Shown here: positions 46,275 through 53,913 of the stretch, piece by piece | Numbering within the stretch: the first letter of the stretch is position 1 | Layout of the letters: each line of letters begins with the position of its first letter | Assembly: GCA_016292745.1 (NCBI GenBank) | Contig: JAEDFO010000001.1 | Span: forward strand, 62,001 to 126,000 | DNA from: Muribaculaceae bacterium | GTDB lineage: Bacteria; Bacteroidota; Bacteroidia; Bacteroidales; Muribaculaceae | Length of the DNA stretch: 64,000 nt | Direction of reading: 5' to 3' | Notes under the pieces: model-generated | Seen by the model: only the letters and a program-made list of their open reading frames with translations | Told to the model about the DNA's origin: nothing | The model's database searches: none | Program-made: the position numbers and the translations under genes

Positions 46275-47771
46275 TTAGTTAGGGAATTTGTTGATTGCGT
46301 CGATGAAAGCTTCAGCAGATGCAGCGATAATGTCAGTGTTAGCGCCAAAACCATAATAATGGTTATTGTCATATTCAACCGTCATGTGAACCTTACCCAC
46401 ATCGTTGCTGCCTCGTGTTATCGCCTGAATGAGGAAGTCCTTAAGAAGCATCTTCCGATGGATTATATTCTTGATTGCTGAGATTGCAGCGTCAACCGGG
46501 CCATTGCCCGAAGCACAGGCCTCGAATTTCTCACCGGCAATTATCAAGCCTACACTGGCCACCGAATGTATTCCCACACCGCTTGTAACCTGAAGATAGT
46601 CAAGTTTGATGCGGGCGTCCTTGATACGATGCTTGCCAGCAAGCATCAGCACATCGTCGTCATTGATATCCTTCTTCTTATCAGCAAGTTTAAGGAAGGA
46701 TTCATATGCCTTATCAAGGTCTTCCTTGGGCATTTCAATGCCTAGAACATGAAGCCGGTGTTTCAAAGCAGCACGGCCACTTCGAGCAGTGAGAACAATA
46801 GAGTTTTCATCAACGCCAACATCCTTAGGATCGATGATTTCATAGCTTTCACGATTCTTCAGCACACCATCTTGATGGATACCCGACGAATGGGCGAATG
46901 CATTTCGGCCAACGATTGCCTTGTTTGGCTGAACAGGCATATTCATGAGGTTCGAAACCATTTTGCTTATTCCTGTGATTTTCTGGGTATTGATGTTGGT
47001 TACTATGTCTAAATCCCTATGGCTTTTGAATATCATTGCAACTTCCTCAAGTGCCGTATTGCCTGCACGTTCACCAATGCCGTTGATTGTCACCTCGGCT
47101 TGTCGGGCGCCGTTGAGGATACCCGAAATTGTATTGGCCGTTGCCATACCCAAATCGTTATGACAATGTGTTGCTATTGTTACGTTATGGATTCCATCGA
47201 CATGTTCAAAAAGATACTTAATCTTGTTGCCAAACTCTTCAGGCAAGCAATATCCTGTAGTATCTGGAATGTTTACAACCGTTGCACCTGCCTTAATGAC
47301 GGCTTGAACCACACGTGCAAGATATTCGTTATCAGTACGGCCGGCATCTTCGGCATAGAACTGCACATCTTCAACGTATTTTTTAGCATATGCTACACAT
47401 GCTATGGCACGCTCGAGTATCTCTTCTCGATTGGAATTAAACTTGTATTTAATATGATAATCGCTCGTTCCAATACCAGTGTGAATACGTTTATGTTTTG
47501 CATATTGTAGTGCTTCAGCTGCTACTTTTATATCATTTTCCACTGCACGTGTGAGCGCGCATATTGTTGGCCAAGTAACTGCTTTAGAGATTTCCACCAC
47601 CGACTTGAAATCGCCGGGACTTGACACAGGGAAACCAGCCTCGATTACATCAACGCCAAGGCTTTCCAAGGCCTTGGCCACCTCTATCTTCTCAACAGTG
47701 TTGAGCTGGCATCCAGGCACTTGTTCGCCGTCGCGTAATGTAGTGTCGAAAATAAATAATCTATTATCCAT
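46275..47771 (-). CDS. leuA: 2-isopropylmalate synthase
   Basis: LeuA condenses acetyl-CoA with 2-oxoisovalerate in the first committed step of leucine synthesis. The barrel starts IFDTTLRDGEQVPGCQLN, with TGIGTSDYHIKYKF, TIATHCHNDLGMATANT, the NGIGERAGNT loop and the SSGIHQDGVLKN catalytic region. A C-terminal LeuA-dimer regulatory domain follows from about residue 365. Length is 498 residues. It is the first structural gene of the operon, and its ATG lies only six bases after an attenuator hairpin (see the leader features). Confidence 0.97.
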   Translation of the reverse strand: MDNRLFIFDTTLRDGEQVPGCQLNTVEKIEVAKALESLGVDVIEAGFPVSSPGDFKSVVEISKAVTWPTICALTRAVENDIKVAAEALQYAKHKRIHTGIGTSDYHIKYKFNSNREEILERAIACVAYAKKYVEDVQFYAEDAGRTDNEYLARVVQAVIKAGATVVNIPDTTGYCLPEEFGNKIKYLFEHVDGIHNVTIATHCHNDLGMATANTISGILNGARQAEVTINGIGERAGNTALEEVAMIFKSHRDLDIVTNINTQKITGISKMVSNLMNMPVQPNKAIVGRNAFAHSSGIHQDGVLKNRESYEIIDPKDVGVDENSIVLTARSGRAALKHRLHVLGIEMPKEDLDKAYESFLKLADKKKDINDDDVLMLAGKHRIKDARIKLDYLQVTSGVGIHSVASVGLIIAGEKFEACASGNGPVDAAISAIKNIIHRKMLLKDFLIQAITRGSNDVGKVHMTVEYDNNHYYGFGANTDIIAASAEAFIDAINKFPN

Positions 47772-47776
47772 AACAT

Positions 47777-47805
47777 TAAAAAAACCTTTCTTTTTAGGAA
47801 AGGTT
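47777..47805 (-). terminator. Attenuator terminator in front of leuA
   Basis: On the minus strand an eight-pair stem (AACCTTTC at 47805-47798 with GAAAGGTT at 47790-47783) has a seven-base loop and runs directly into seven Ts. It ends six bases before the leuA start codon. A terminator between a promoter and the first gene only makes sense as a regulated one. The 5' arm is also complementary to a leader segment further upstream (see the antiterminator entry). Confidence 0.85.
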
Positions 47806-47859
47806 GAAGCAAAAATAAATTAATCAAAACAATTTATGTCAGCATACAAACCTTTCTAA
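47794..47859 (-). promoter_or_regulatory. Antiterminator pairing of the leu leader
   Basis: The leader segment TTAGAAAGGTT (47859-47849, minus strand) is complementary to AACCTTTCCTAA (47805-47794) with a single unpaired C, giving 11 pairs. That is longer than the eight pairs of the terminator that shares the same AACCTTTC arm, so the two structures exclude each other. The upstream strand covers codons 22-25 of the leader peptide. A ribosome reaching the end of the peptide would hide it and let the terminator form; a ribosome stalled earlier would leave it free. Confidence 0.8.
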
Positions 47860-47922
47860 CCACTGTCGTATAATCGCCAATAGAATAATAAGGTGTAGTG
47901 AAATTAGACATAAATTCTTCAT
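47839..47922 (-). CDS. Leucine operon leader peptide (27 aa)
   Basis: A short frame from ATG 47922 to TGA 47839 lies between the leu promoter and the attenuator. Of its 27 codons seven are Leu (positions 4, 6, 9, 11, 14, 15, 22) and five are Ile (7, 12, 13, 17, 18), with a dense run L-I-I-L-L-A-I-I at 11-18. The peptide has no other apparent role. Together with the competing hairpins this is the layout of a ribosome-mediated attenuator sensing charged tRNA-Leu and perhaps tRNA-Ile. The frame is too short for ordinary gene finders. Confidence 0.85.
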   Translation of the reverse strand: MKNLCLISLHLIILLAIIRQWLERFVC

Positions 47923-47942
47923 GTTGTTATCATTTAACGCTG

Positions 47943-47973
47943 CAAATTTAGCAAATTGTTATCAATACGCAAG
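47943..47973 (-). promoter_or_regulatory. Promoter of the leucine operon
   Basis: On the minus strand TAAATTTG (47943-47950) is preceded after exactly 19 bases by CTTG (47970-47973), one base off the TTTG consensus and the same variant as at the Crp/Fnr gene. The predicted start near 47936 is about 14 bases ahead of the leader peptide ATG and gives an untranslated leader of about 165 bases before leuA. Confidence 0.75.
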
Positions 47974-48094
47974 TGTTTTGCAATAAAATATTATCGTTCA
48001 CACTAAATTTTCTTTAATTATTTATATTAATACCAAGATATCCAGCTTTACGACCTATAGACATATTAATAATCAAATAATTAGCTAATCACGC

Positions 48095-48125
48095 TTTGAA
48101 TATGCCTTATTTTGTACTAATTTTG
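48095..48125 (+). promoter_or_regulatory. Promoter of ftsY
   Basis: TTTG (48095-48098) is followed after exactly 19 bases by TAATTTTG (48118-48125), a full match to the Bacteroidetes consensus. The ATG of ftsY is 16 bases downstream, so the 5' leader is only about 10 bases. It is divergent from the leu promoter, with 121 AT-rich bases between the two. Confidence 0.88.
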
Positions 48126-48141
48126 CAGAAAAATTTTTCAT

Positions 48142-49095
48142 ATGGGAATTTTCAGTTTCTTCTCAAAAGATAAAAAGGATACCCTCGACAAGGGTTTAAC
48201 AAAGACCAAAGAGGGTTTTCTCTCAAAGCTAACTCGTGCTGTTGCAGGCAAATCGAAAATCGACGACAGTATTCTTGACGAGCTTGAAGAAGTCTTTATA
48301 ACGTCAGACGTTGGTGTTGAAACAACGTTGAAAATCATTGACAGAATTGAAAAAAGAGTTGCTCGCGATAAATACATCAACTCATCAGAACTCAACGAAC
48401 TGCTCTGCGATGAAATTGGTGAGATGCTGATTGAAGGCGATAATGAATGCTCCGATGATTTTAAGGTCGATGCCTCTAAAACTCCTTATGTAATAATGGT
48501 AGTTGGTGTTAACGGTGTCGGCAAAACAACCACAATCGGCAAACTAGCCTATCAATATAAAAAGGCGGGCAACAAGGTTGTACTTGGAGCTGCTGACACA
48601 TTCCGAGCTGCTGCTGTTGAACAGCTTGACATTTGGGGCGAACGTGTTGGGGTCCCAGTAATCAAGCAAAAAATGGGTAGTGATCCAGCTTCTGTAGCTT
48701 ACGACACAATCAGTTCTGCCAAAGCTAACAATGCTGATGTTGTTATTATTGACACAGCCGGACGCCTTCACAACAAAAAAGGCTTGATGGATGAGCTAAC
48801 AAAAATAAAGAAAGTGATGCAGAAGGTTGTTCCAACCGCACCAAACGAGGTCCTTCTGGTTCTTGATGGCTCTACCGGACAGAATGCCTTTGAACAGGCC
48901 AAGCAATTCATTGCTGCCACCGAAGTAAATGAACTGGCCATAACCAAACTCGATGGTACTGCTAAGGGCGGTGTGGTTATAGGAATAAGCGACCAGTTCC
49001 AGATTCCTGTTAAATATATCGGATTAGGCGAAGGAATGGAAGACATTCAAGTATTCCATAAGAAAGAGTTCGTAAAGTCATTGTTTGGCAAATAG
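48142..49095 (+). CDS. ftsY: Signal recognition particle receptor FtsY
   Basis: FtsY is the membrane-associated GTPase that receives SRP-ribosome complexes at the translocon. A short charged N-terminal segment is followed by the four-helix N domain (about residues 20-110) and the GTPase domain: G1 GVNGVGKTTTIGKLA with Lys128, the DTFRAAAVEQL insertion-box region, G3 DTAGRLHN and G4 TKLDGTAKGG. At 317 residues it is the short form without the long acidic A domain. It has its own consensus promoter and a terminator hairpin right after it. Confidence 0.97.
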   Translation: MGIFSFFSKDKKDTLDKGLTKTKEGFLSKLTRAVAGKSKIDDSILDELEEVFITSDVGVETTLKIIDRIEKRVARDKYINSSELNELLCDEIGEMLIEGDNECSDDFKVDASKTPYVIMVVGVNGVGKTTTIGKLAYQYKKAGNKVVLGAADTFRAAAVEQLDIWGERVGVPVIKQKMGSDPASVAYDTISSAKANNADVVIIDTAGRLHNKKGLMDELTKIKKVMQKVVPTAPNEVLLVLDGSTGQNAFEQAKQFIAATEVNELAITKLDGTAKGGVVIGISDQFQIPVKYIGLGEGMEDIQVFHKKEFVKSLFGK

Positions 49096-49115
49096 TTAAC
49101 TAAATACAATCGAAC

Positions 49116-49149
49116 AGCGCGTGTAATGGGAAACCATTTCGCGCTTTAT
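49116..49149 (+). terminator. Hairpin after ftsY
   Basis: AGCGCG (49116-49121) pairs with CGCGCT (49140-49145), and ATGG/CCAT closes a GAAA tetraloop inside. A short T-rich stretch follows. It lies between ftsY and rimO, so it may end or reduce transcription into rimO. Confidence 0.7.
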
Positions 49150-49156
49150 TATATAT

Positions 49157-50461
49157 ATGAGAAAAAATAGAATTGACATCATCACTTTAGGTTGCTCTAA
49201 GAATCTTATTGATTCAGAACGACTTCTAAAGAGATTCAGCGATCTTGGCTTCGAGGTAGCACACGATTCGGACAACGTATGCGGAGCCACAATTGTCATA
49301 AACACATGCGGGTTTATCGGCGACGCTAAAGAGGAGTCTATAAACACTATTCTCGAGTATGTAGAAGCCAAAAAAGAACATCGTATTGAGCGACTATATG
49401 TTATGGGATGTCTTTCGGAAAGGTATCGCAAAGAATTGGAAGCCGAAATACCTGAGGTGGACAAATTTTATGGGAAATTCGACTGGAATAGTATTATCGA
49501 CGAGCTTAAGAAATCCGTTCCAACAACCAAATCGTACGACAGGATAATAACAACACCAAAACATCACGCATACATAAAAATTGCCGAAGGCTGCAACCGC
49601 TTTTGTGCGTTCTGTGCAATACCAATAATAACCGGACGTTACAAGTCTCGCTCAATTGACGAAATCCTTGATGAAGTCAAGATGCTAGTCGGTCGCGGCG
49701 TAAAAGAATTCAACGTCATTGCCCAAGACTTGTCGTCGTATGGCATCGATTTGTATGGTGAAATGAAATTGGCGGAATTAATCGACACAATGGCCAACGT
49801 TGATGGTGTTGAATGGATTAGATTGCATTACGCCTACCCTTCCCAATTTCCATACGACATTCTCCCAGTAATTCGTAAGCACGACAACGTGTGCAAATAT
49901 ATCGATGTGGCATTGCAACACATTAGCGACAATGTGCTCAACGCAATGCGCCGACATATTAATAAGGAGGAAACGCTCCAATTCATCAGAAGATTGCGTG
50001 AAGAGGTCCCAGGAATCCACATCCGCACCACACTTATGGTTGGTTTCCCTGGTGAAGGCGAAGAGGAATTCAATGAACTGCTGCAATTCGTTAAGGATGT
50101 CAGGTTCGACCGTATGGGTGCCTTCGCATACTGCGAAGAAGACGACACGTACGCTGCAAAAAATTACGACGACACAATTCCCGAAGAAGTCAAGCAAGAA
50201 CGATTGTCGAAACTGATGGCTCTTCAAGAAAGTATTGCATTGTCATTAAATGAAACTAAAATAAACACAGTACAAAAGGTTATTGTCGATCGCGAAGAAC
50301 CTGATTATTATGTAGGTCGTACTCAATTCGACTCCCCTGAAGTTGACCCAGAGGTGCTTATCAAGAAAACGAGGAAGCTGGCTATAGGCCAATTCTATAA
50401 CGTAGCCATCAAAGAGGCCATGCCATTTGAATTGATTGGAGAAGTTGCAATAAATGATTGA
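49157..50461 (+). CDS. rimO: Ribosomal protein S12 methylthiotransferase RimO
   Basis: RimO is a radical SAM enzyme that adds a methylthio group to an aspartate of ribosomal protein S12. The N-terminal UPF0004 domain has the second-cluster cysteines Cys13 (LGCSKN), Cys51 (NTCGF) and Cys85 (MGCLSER). The radical SAM cluster is Cys146/Cys150/Cys153 (GCNRFCAFC). A C-terminal TRAM domain ends the protein at 434 residues. The sequence LGCSKNLIDSE distinguishes RimO from MiaB. The last eight bases overlap the isochorismate synthase gene. Confidence 0.96.
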   Translation: MRKNRIDIITLGCSKNLIDSERLLKRFSDLGFEVAHDSDNVCGATIVINTCGFIGDAKEESINTILEYVEAKKEHRIERLYVMGCLSERYRKELEAEIPEVDKFYGKFDWNSIIDELKKSVPTTKSYDRIITTPKHHAYIKIAEGCNRFCAFCAIPIITGRYKSRSIDEILDEVKMLVGRGVKEFNVIAQDLSSYGIDLYGEMKLAELIDTMANVDGVEWIRLHYAYPSQFPYDILPVIRKHDNVCKYIDVALQHISDNVLNAMRRHINKEETLQFIRRLREEVPGIHIRTTLMVGFPGEGEEEFNELLQFVKDVRFDRMGAFAYCEEDDTYAAKNYDDTIPEEVKQERLSKLMALQESIALSLNETKINTVQKVIVDREEPDYYVGRTQFDSPEVDPEVLIKKTRKLAIGQFYNVAIKEAMPFELIGEVAIND

Positions 50462-51491
50462 TGGTTTAATTAAACAGGCCATAGCAAAGGCTGTTGAGTA
50501 CGCGCATCCGTTTTATGCCTACCGACTACCTGGCTCCGACAATGTAATATTCAGGGCTGAAGGCAACGCTGCTGATGCCCAGGAAGTATTCGTAGTGCAT
50601 CCATTTGCTGTAGATGCACCTTCACGCATTATTAACGGCAATATGTCAGCCGATGAATTTATAGATGCTGAAATTAATATAAATAATGACATAATTACCG
50701 CATCAAATTCGACGGCTACAAAAGAGGAATACATTGAAATCATCAATTCAACAGTTGCCCGAATCAAATCTGGGGCAATGCAGAAAGCCGTTATAAGCAA
50801 TACGAAAATTATCGATAACAGATTGTCATCTGAACAATGGGCCGATGCTTTTGCCGAATTGTGCATAAAATATCCCAACGCTTTTGTATCGTTCTTCTAC
50901 TCAAAATCAACAGGGTTCTGGATTGGAGCAACACCGGAAGTTCTTGTAAACGCTACAGGCACTGCATTCACAACAATGGCGCTTGCAGGGACAAAACTCA
51001 GCAACCCGCCAAGCGAATGGGGCAAAAAAGAAATTGAAGAGCACCGCTTTGTATGCACTTATATCGAAAATATATTAAACGAATCGAATATAAAGTTTGA
51101 ATGCACGCCAGTTTTCACAAAAAATGCAGGTCACATCGACCACCTGTGCAAACAATATACCTGTAAATGTCGAGAATTCTCAGGTATCAAGTCCTTATTG
51201 GAAACATTACACCCAACTCCTGCATTATGTGGATTACCATTCTCAGAATCATATAATTTCATCAATTTCACAGAAAAACACGACCGAAGGTTATATTGCG
51301 GATATATCGGGCCAATGGTTGATGGATTTTCGATGAACATATTTGTAAATCTTCGTTGCATTCAGTTCGACAGAAAACACATATGCTTATATGCTGGTGG
51401 TGGAATAACATGCGACTCAATTCCCGAAAATGAATGGATCGAAATTGAAAACAAGATGAACACAACACTCAAAATTATCAACAAATTGTAA
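50454..51491 (+). CDS. Isochorismate synthase (MenF/EntC-like)
   Basis: This chorismate-using enzyme most likely makes isochorismate for menaquinone synthesis. The chorismate-binding C-terminal half is recognisable: KAVISNTKII, the ALAGTKL loop, KKEIEEHRFVCTYIENIL, HPTPALCGLP, YCGYIGP and YAGGGI. The N-terminal 90 residues are divergent, as usual. Length is 345 residues, short for MenF. It overlaps rimO by eight bases. No other menaquinone genes are next to it in the window. Salicylate or siderophore use is possible but has no local support. Confidence 0.87.
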   Translation: MIDGLIKQAIAKAVEYAHPFYAYRLPGSDNVIFRAEGNAADAQEVFVVHPFAVDAPSRIINGNMSADEFIDAEININNDIITASNSTATKEEYIEIINSTVARIKSGAMQKAVISNTKIIDNRLSSEQWADAFAELCIKYPNAFVSFFYSKSTGFWIGATPEVLVNATGTAFTTMALAGTKLSNPPSEWGKKEIEEHRFVCTYIENILNESNIKFECTPVFTKNAGHIDHLCKQYTCKCREFSGIKSLLETLHPTPALCGLPFSESYNFINFTEKHDRRLYCGYIGPMVDGFSMNIFVNLRCIQFDRKHICLYAGGGITCDSIPENEWIEIENKMNTTLKIINKL

Positions 51492-51503
51492 AACGCCACA
51501 AGA

Positions 51504-51582
51504 TTGTACAACACGAAAATTTGCCAGAAAATTTTCCAAATTGCTTATATTCAATAAATTAAAAATTTAGACAATCTAAATT
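51504..51582. promoter_or_regulatory. Cluster of inverted repeats upstream of nrdD
   Basis: Three dyads lie between the isochorismate synthase stop and the nrdD promoter: TTGTACAA (51504-51511), GAAAATTT with AAATTTTC (51515-51522 and 51529-51536, six-base loop), and AATTTAGA-CAA-TCTAAATT (51564-51582). The last is a perfect eight-base dyad with the size of a dimeric regulator site and ends 43 bases before the -33 element. The middle one could also be a weak terminator. The binding protein, if any, is unknown. Confidence 0.45.
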
Positions 51583-51625
51583 GTTTTCCAAAATAAAAAT
51601 TTTATTTATTTTGTGTAGAATATTT

Positions 51626-51656
51626 TTTGGCATTTTTGTTTTCTTAATTACTTTTG
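51626..51656 (+). promoter_or_regulatory. Promoter of nrdDG
   Basis: TTTG (51626-51629) is followed after exactly 19 bases by TACTTTTG (51649-51656), a full consensus match. The nrdD ATG lies 45 bases downstream of the box. Confidence 0.88.
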
Positions 51657-51701
51657 CAGAAACAAATCTATTAAGAGCAATAACTACATACCATAAACAA
51701 G

Positions 51702-53909
51702 ATGATACAGATTGTCGTAAAACGTGATGGAAGAGTTGTCGGCTTTAACGAAGAAAAGATAAAAGCGGCAATTCGCAAAGCCATGCTCCAGACAGAGAAA
51801 GGAGAAGATGAATCGTTGATTCAAAAAATCACCGACCGAATTGTCATGAAAGGCAACGAGCGGATGACTGTGGAAGAGATTCAGGATTTGGTCGAAATCG
51901 AGCTTATGGGCAGCCCAAGAAAGGAAGTCGCAAAAAAATATATTGCCTATCGCGACCAGCGTAGTATTGCACGTCGCGCTCACACTCGCGACATATTCCT
52001 TAGTATCATTGAAGCGAAGAGCAATGATATAACTCGCGAAAATGCCAATATGAATGCCGATTCTCCGGCGGGTATGATGATGAAATTCGCAAGCGAAACT
52101 ACAAAGCCATTTGTCGACGACTATCTGCTTGCTCCTGAAGTGAAAGATGCTGTCAAGCACAACTATATACATATTCACGACAAGGACTACTACCCCACCA
52201 AGAGTTTGACTTGCATTCAGCATCCACTTGACCGTATCTTGAAATATGGATTCGTGGCGGGTCATGGAGAGTCACGACCGGCAAAGCGCATTGAAACAGC
52301 AAGCATTATTGCATGTATCTCGCTCGAAACAGCACAAAATGAAATGCATGGCGGTCAAGCAATACCGGCATTCGACTTTTATCTTGCACCATACGTAAGG
52401 TCATCTTTTATTGAGGAATTAAAGAATCTTGAGGAACTATATGGTGAGAGCTATGAGCATCTTTATTATGCCAAGATTGATGACTACATTAAACGTGACC
52501 TTGAAAACCTCGATGGAGATAACCGTGTATTGCAGTTTGCAATCAACCGCACCGTTGCCCGTGTACACCAAGCAATGGAAGCTTTTATCCACAATATGAA
52601 TACAATTCACAGTCGTGGAGGCAACCAGGTTGTATTCAGCTCGATAAATTACGGCACCGACACATCGGCAGAAGGACGTTGTATAATCAGGGAATTACTC
52701 AATTCCACATACCGTGGAGTTGGCAACGGAGCTACCGCCATTTTCCCGATACAGATATGGAAGAAAAAACGTGGTGTTAGCTATCTTCCAACCGACCGCA
52801 ACTACGACCTTTATCAACTATCATGTAAAGTTGCAGCTCGCCGTTTCTTCCCGAATTTCGTAAACCTCGATGCATCATTCAATCAGCACGAGAAATGGGA
52901 CGAAAATGACCCAGAACGCTATAAATATGAAGTTGCAACTATGGGATGTCGCACACGAGTTTTTGAGAACAGATATGGCGAAAAGACATCGGTAGGCCGT
53001 GGCAATCTATCATTCACCACTATCAATATCGTAAAACTGGCCATCGAGGTTATGAATGTGCAGGACAAGGAAGAGAGAATTGTAATGTTCTTCAAAAAAC
53101 TTGATCAAATGCTCGACATAGCCGCCAAACAACTTTGCGACCGCTTTGAATTCCAGAAAACGGCTTACGCCAAGCAGTTCCCGCTATTGATGTCGCGCTT
53201 GTGGAATGGCTGTGAGAATCTGAAACCGAACGATACCATTGAAAGCGTCATTAACCAAGGCACACTTGGCATTGGGTTCATTGGTCTTGCAGAATGTCTC
53301 ATTGCTTTGACCGGACACCATCATGGCGAGGACGAGGACAGCCAGAAACTTGGCATTCGAATCGTTTCGCACATGCGCAGTCGTGCCAATGAATTCTGCG
53401 AGAAATTCCAGCACAACTTCAGTATCCTGGCAACTCCAGCCGAAGGTTTGTCGGGCCGATTCACCGCGCGCGACAAAAAGACGTTTGGCGTCATTGCAGG
53501 AGTTACCGATAAGGAATACTACACCAACTCTAATCACGTTCCGGTGTATTATCACTGCTCGCCACAACACAAAGCAAAGATTGAAAGTCCATATCACAAA
53601 CTTACTGGCGGAGGTCATATTTTCTACGTTGAAATCGATGGAGATGCAACCCATAACCCAGACGCTATAGCAAACATTGTCGACCTGATGGACAAGTACG
53701 ACATTGGCTACTGCTCTGTTAACCACAATCGCAACAGATGTATGGATTGCGGTTATGAGGATGCAACCGACAATCTTACCGAATGCCCGAAATGCGGTAG
53801 CCACAACATCGATAAGCTACAAAGAATTACCGGATATCTTGTAGGCACTACCGACCGTTGGAACAAAGCCAAATTGGCTGAGCTTCGCGACCGTGTGGTA
53901 CACAAATAA
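51702..53909 (+). CDS. nrdD: Anaerobic ribonucleoside-triphosphate reductase
   Basis: NrdD is the oxygen-sensitive glycyl-radical enzyme that makes deoxynucleotides during anaerobic growth. The N-terminal ATP-cone (about residues 1-95; VVKRDGRVVGFNEEKIKAAI) is an allosteric domain. The barrel contains ACISLETAQNEMHGGQ. The C-terminal zinc site is CMDCGYE followed by CPKCGSHN, and the radical glycine is Gly711 in RITGYLVG. Length is 735 residues. The gene is followed by nrdG after four bases. Confidence 0.97.
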   Translation: MIQIVVKRDGRVVGFNEEKIKAAIRKAMLQTEKGEDESLIQKITDRIVMKGNERMTVEEIQDLVEIELMGSPRKEVAKKYIAYRDQRSIARRAHTRDIFLSIIEAKSNDITRENANMNADSPAGMMMKFASETTKPFVDDYLLAPEVKDAVKHNYIHIHDKDYYPTKSLTCIQHPLDRILKYGFVAGHGESRPAKRIETASIIACISLETAQNEMHGGQAIPAFDFYLAPYVRSSFIEELKNLEELYGESYEHLYYAKIDDYIKRDLENLDGDNRVLQFAINRTVARVHQAMEAFIHNMNTIHSRGGNQVVFSSINYGTDTSAEGRCIIRELLNSTYRGVGNGATAIFPIQIWKKKRGVSYLPTDRNYDLYQLSCKVAARRFFPNFVNLDASFNQHEKWDENDPERYKYEVATMGCRTRVFENRYGEKTSVGRGNLSFTTINIVKLAIEVMNVQDKEERIVMFFKKLDQMLDIAAKQLCDRFEFQKTAYAKQFPLLMSRLWNGCENLKPNDTIESVINQGTLGIGFIGLAECLIALTGHHHGEDEDSQKLGIRIVSHMRSRANEFCEKFQHNFSILATPAEGLSGRFTARDKKTFGVIAGVTDKEYYTNSNHVPVYYHCSPQHKAKIESPYHKLTGGGHIFYVEIDGDATHNPDAIANIVDLMDKYDIGYCSVNHNRNRCMDCGYEDATDNLTECPKCGSHNIDKLQRITGYLVGTTDRWNKAKLAELRDRVVHK

Positions 53910-53913
53910 TACA

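Noticed and set aside
47931..47933. A first ATG ahead of the leu leader peptide (four codons then stop)
   Set aside because: The four-codon frame has no Leu or Ile codons, and its stop overlaps the start of the real leader frame. It is probably chance.
51515..51536. GAAAATTT/AAATTTTC hairpin as a terminator for the isochorismate synthase gene
   Set aside because: The stem is only A-T pairs apart from one G-C, with no T-run, so it is a poor terminator. I kept it only as part of the inverted-repeat cluster.
51684..52265. 193-codon open frame antisense to the start of nrdD
   Set aside because: It has no recognisable domain and fully overlaps the conserved ATP-cone coding region and the nrdD start.
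53184..53804. 206-codon open frame antisense to nrdD
   Set aside because: It is the mirror of a strongly conserved coding sequence and shows no domain of its own. Long antisense frames are expected from its codon bias.
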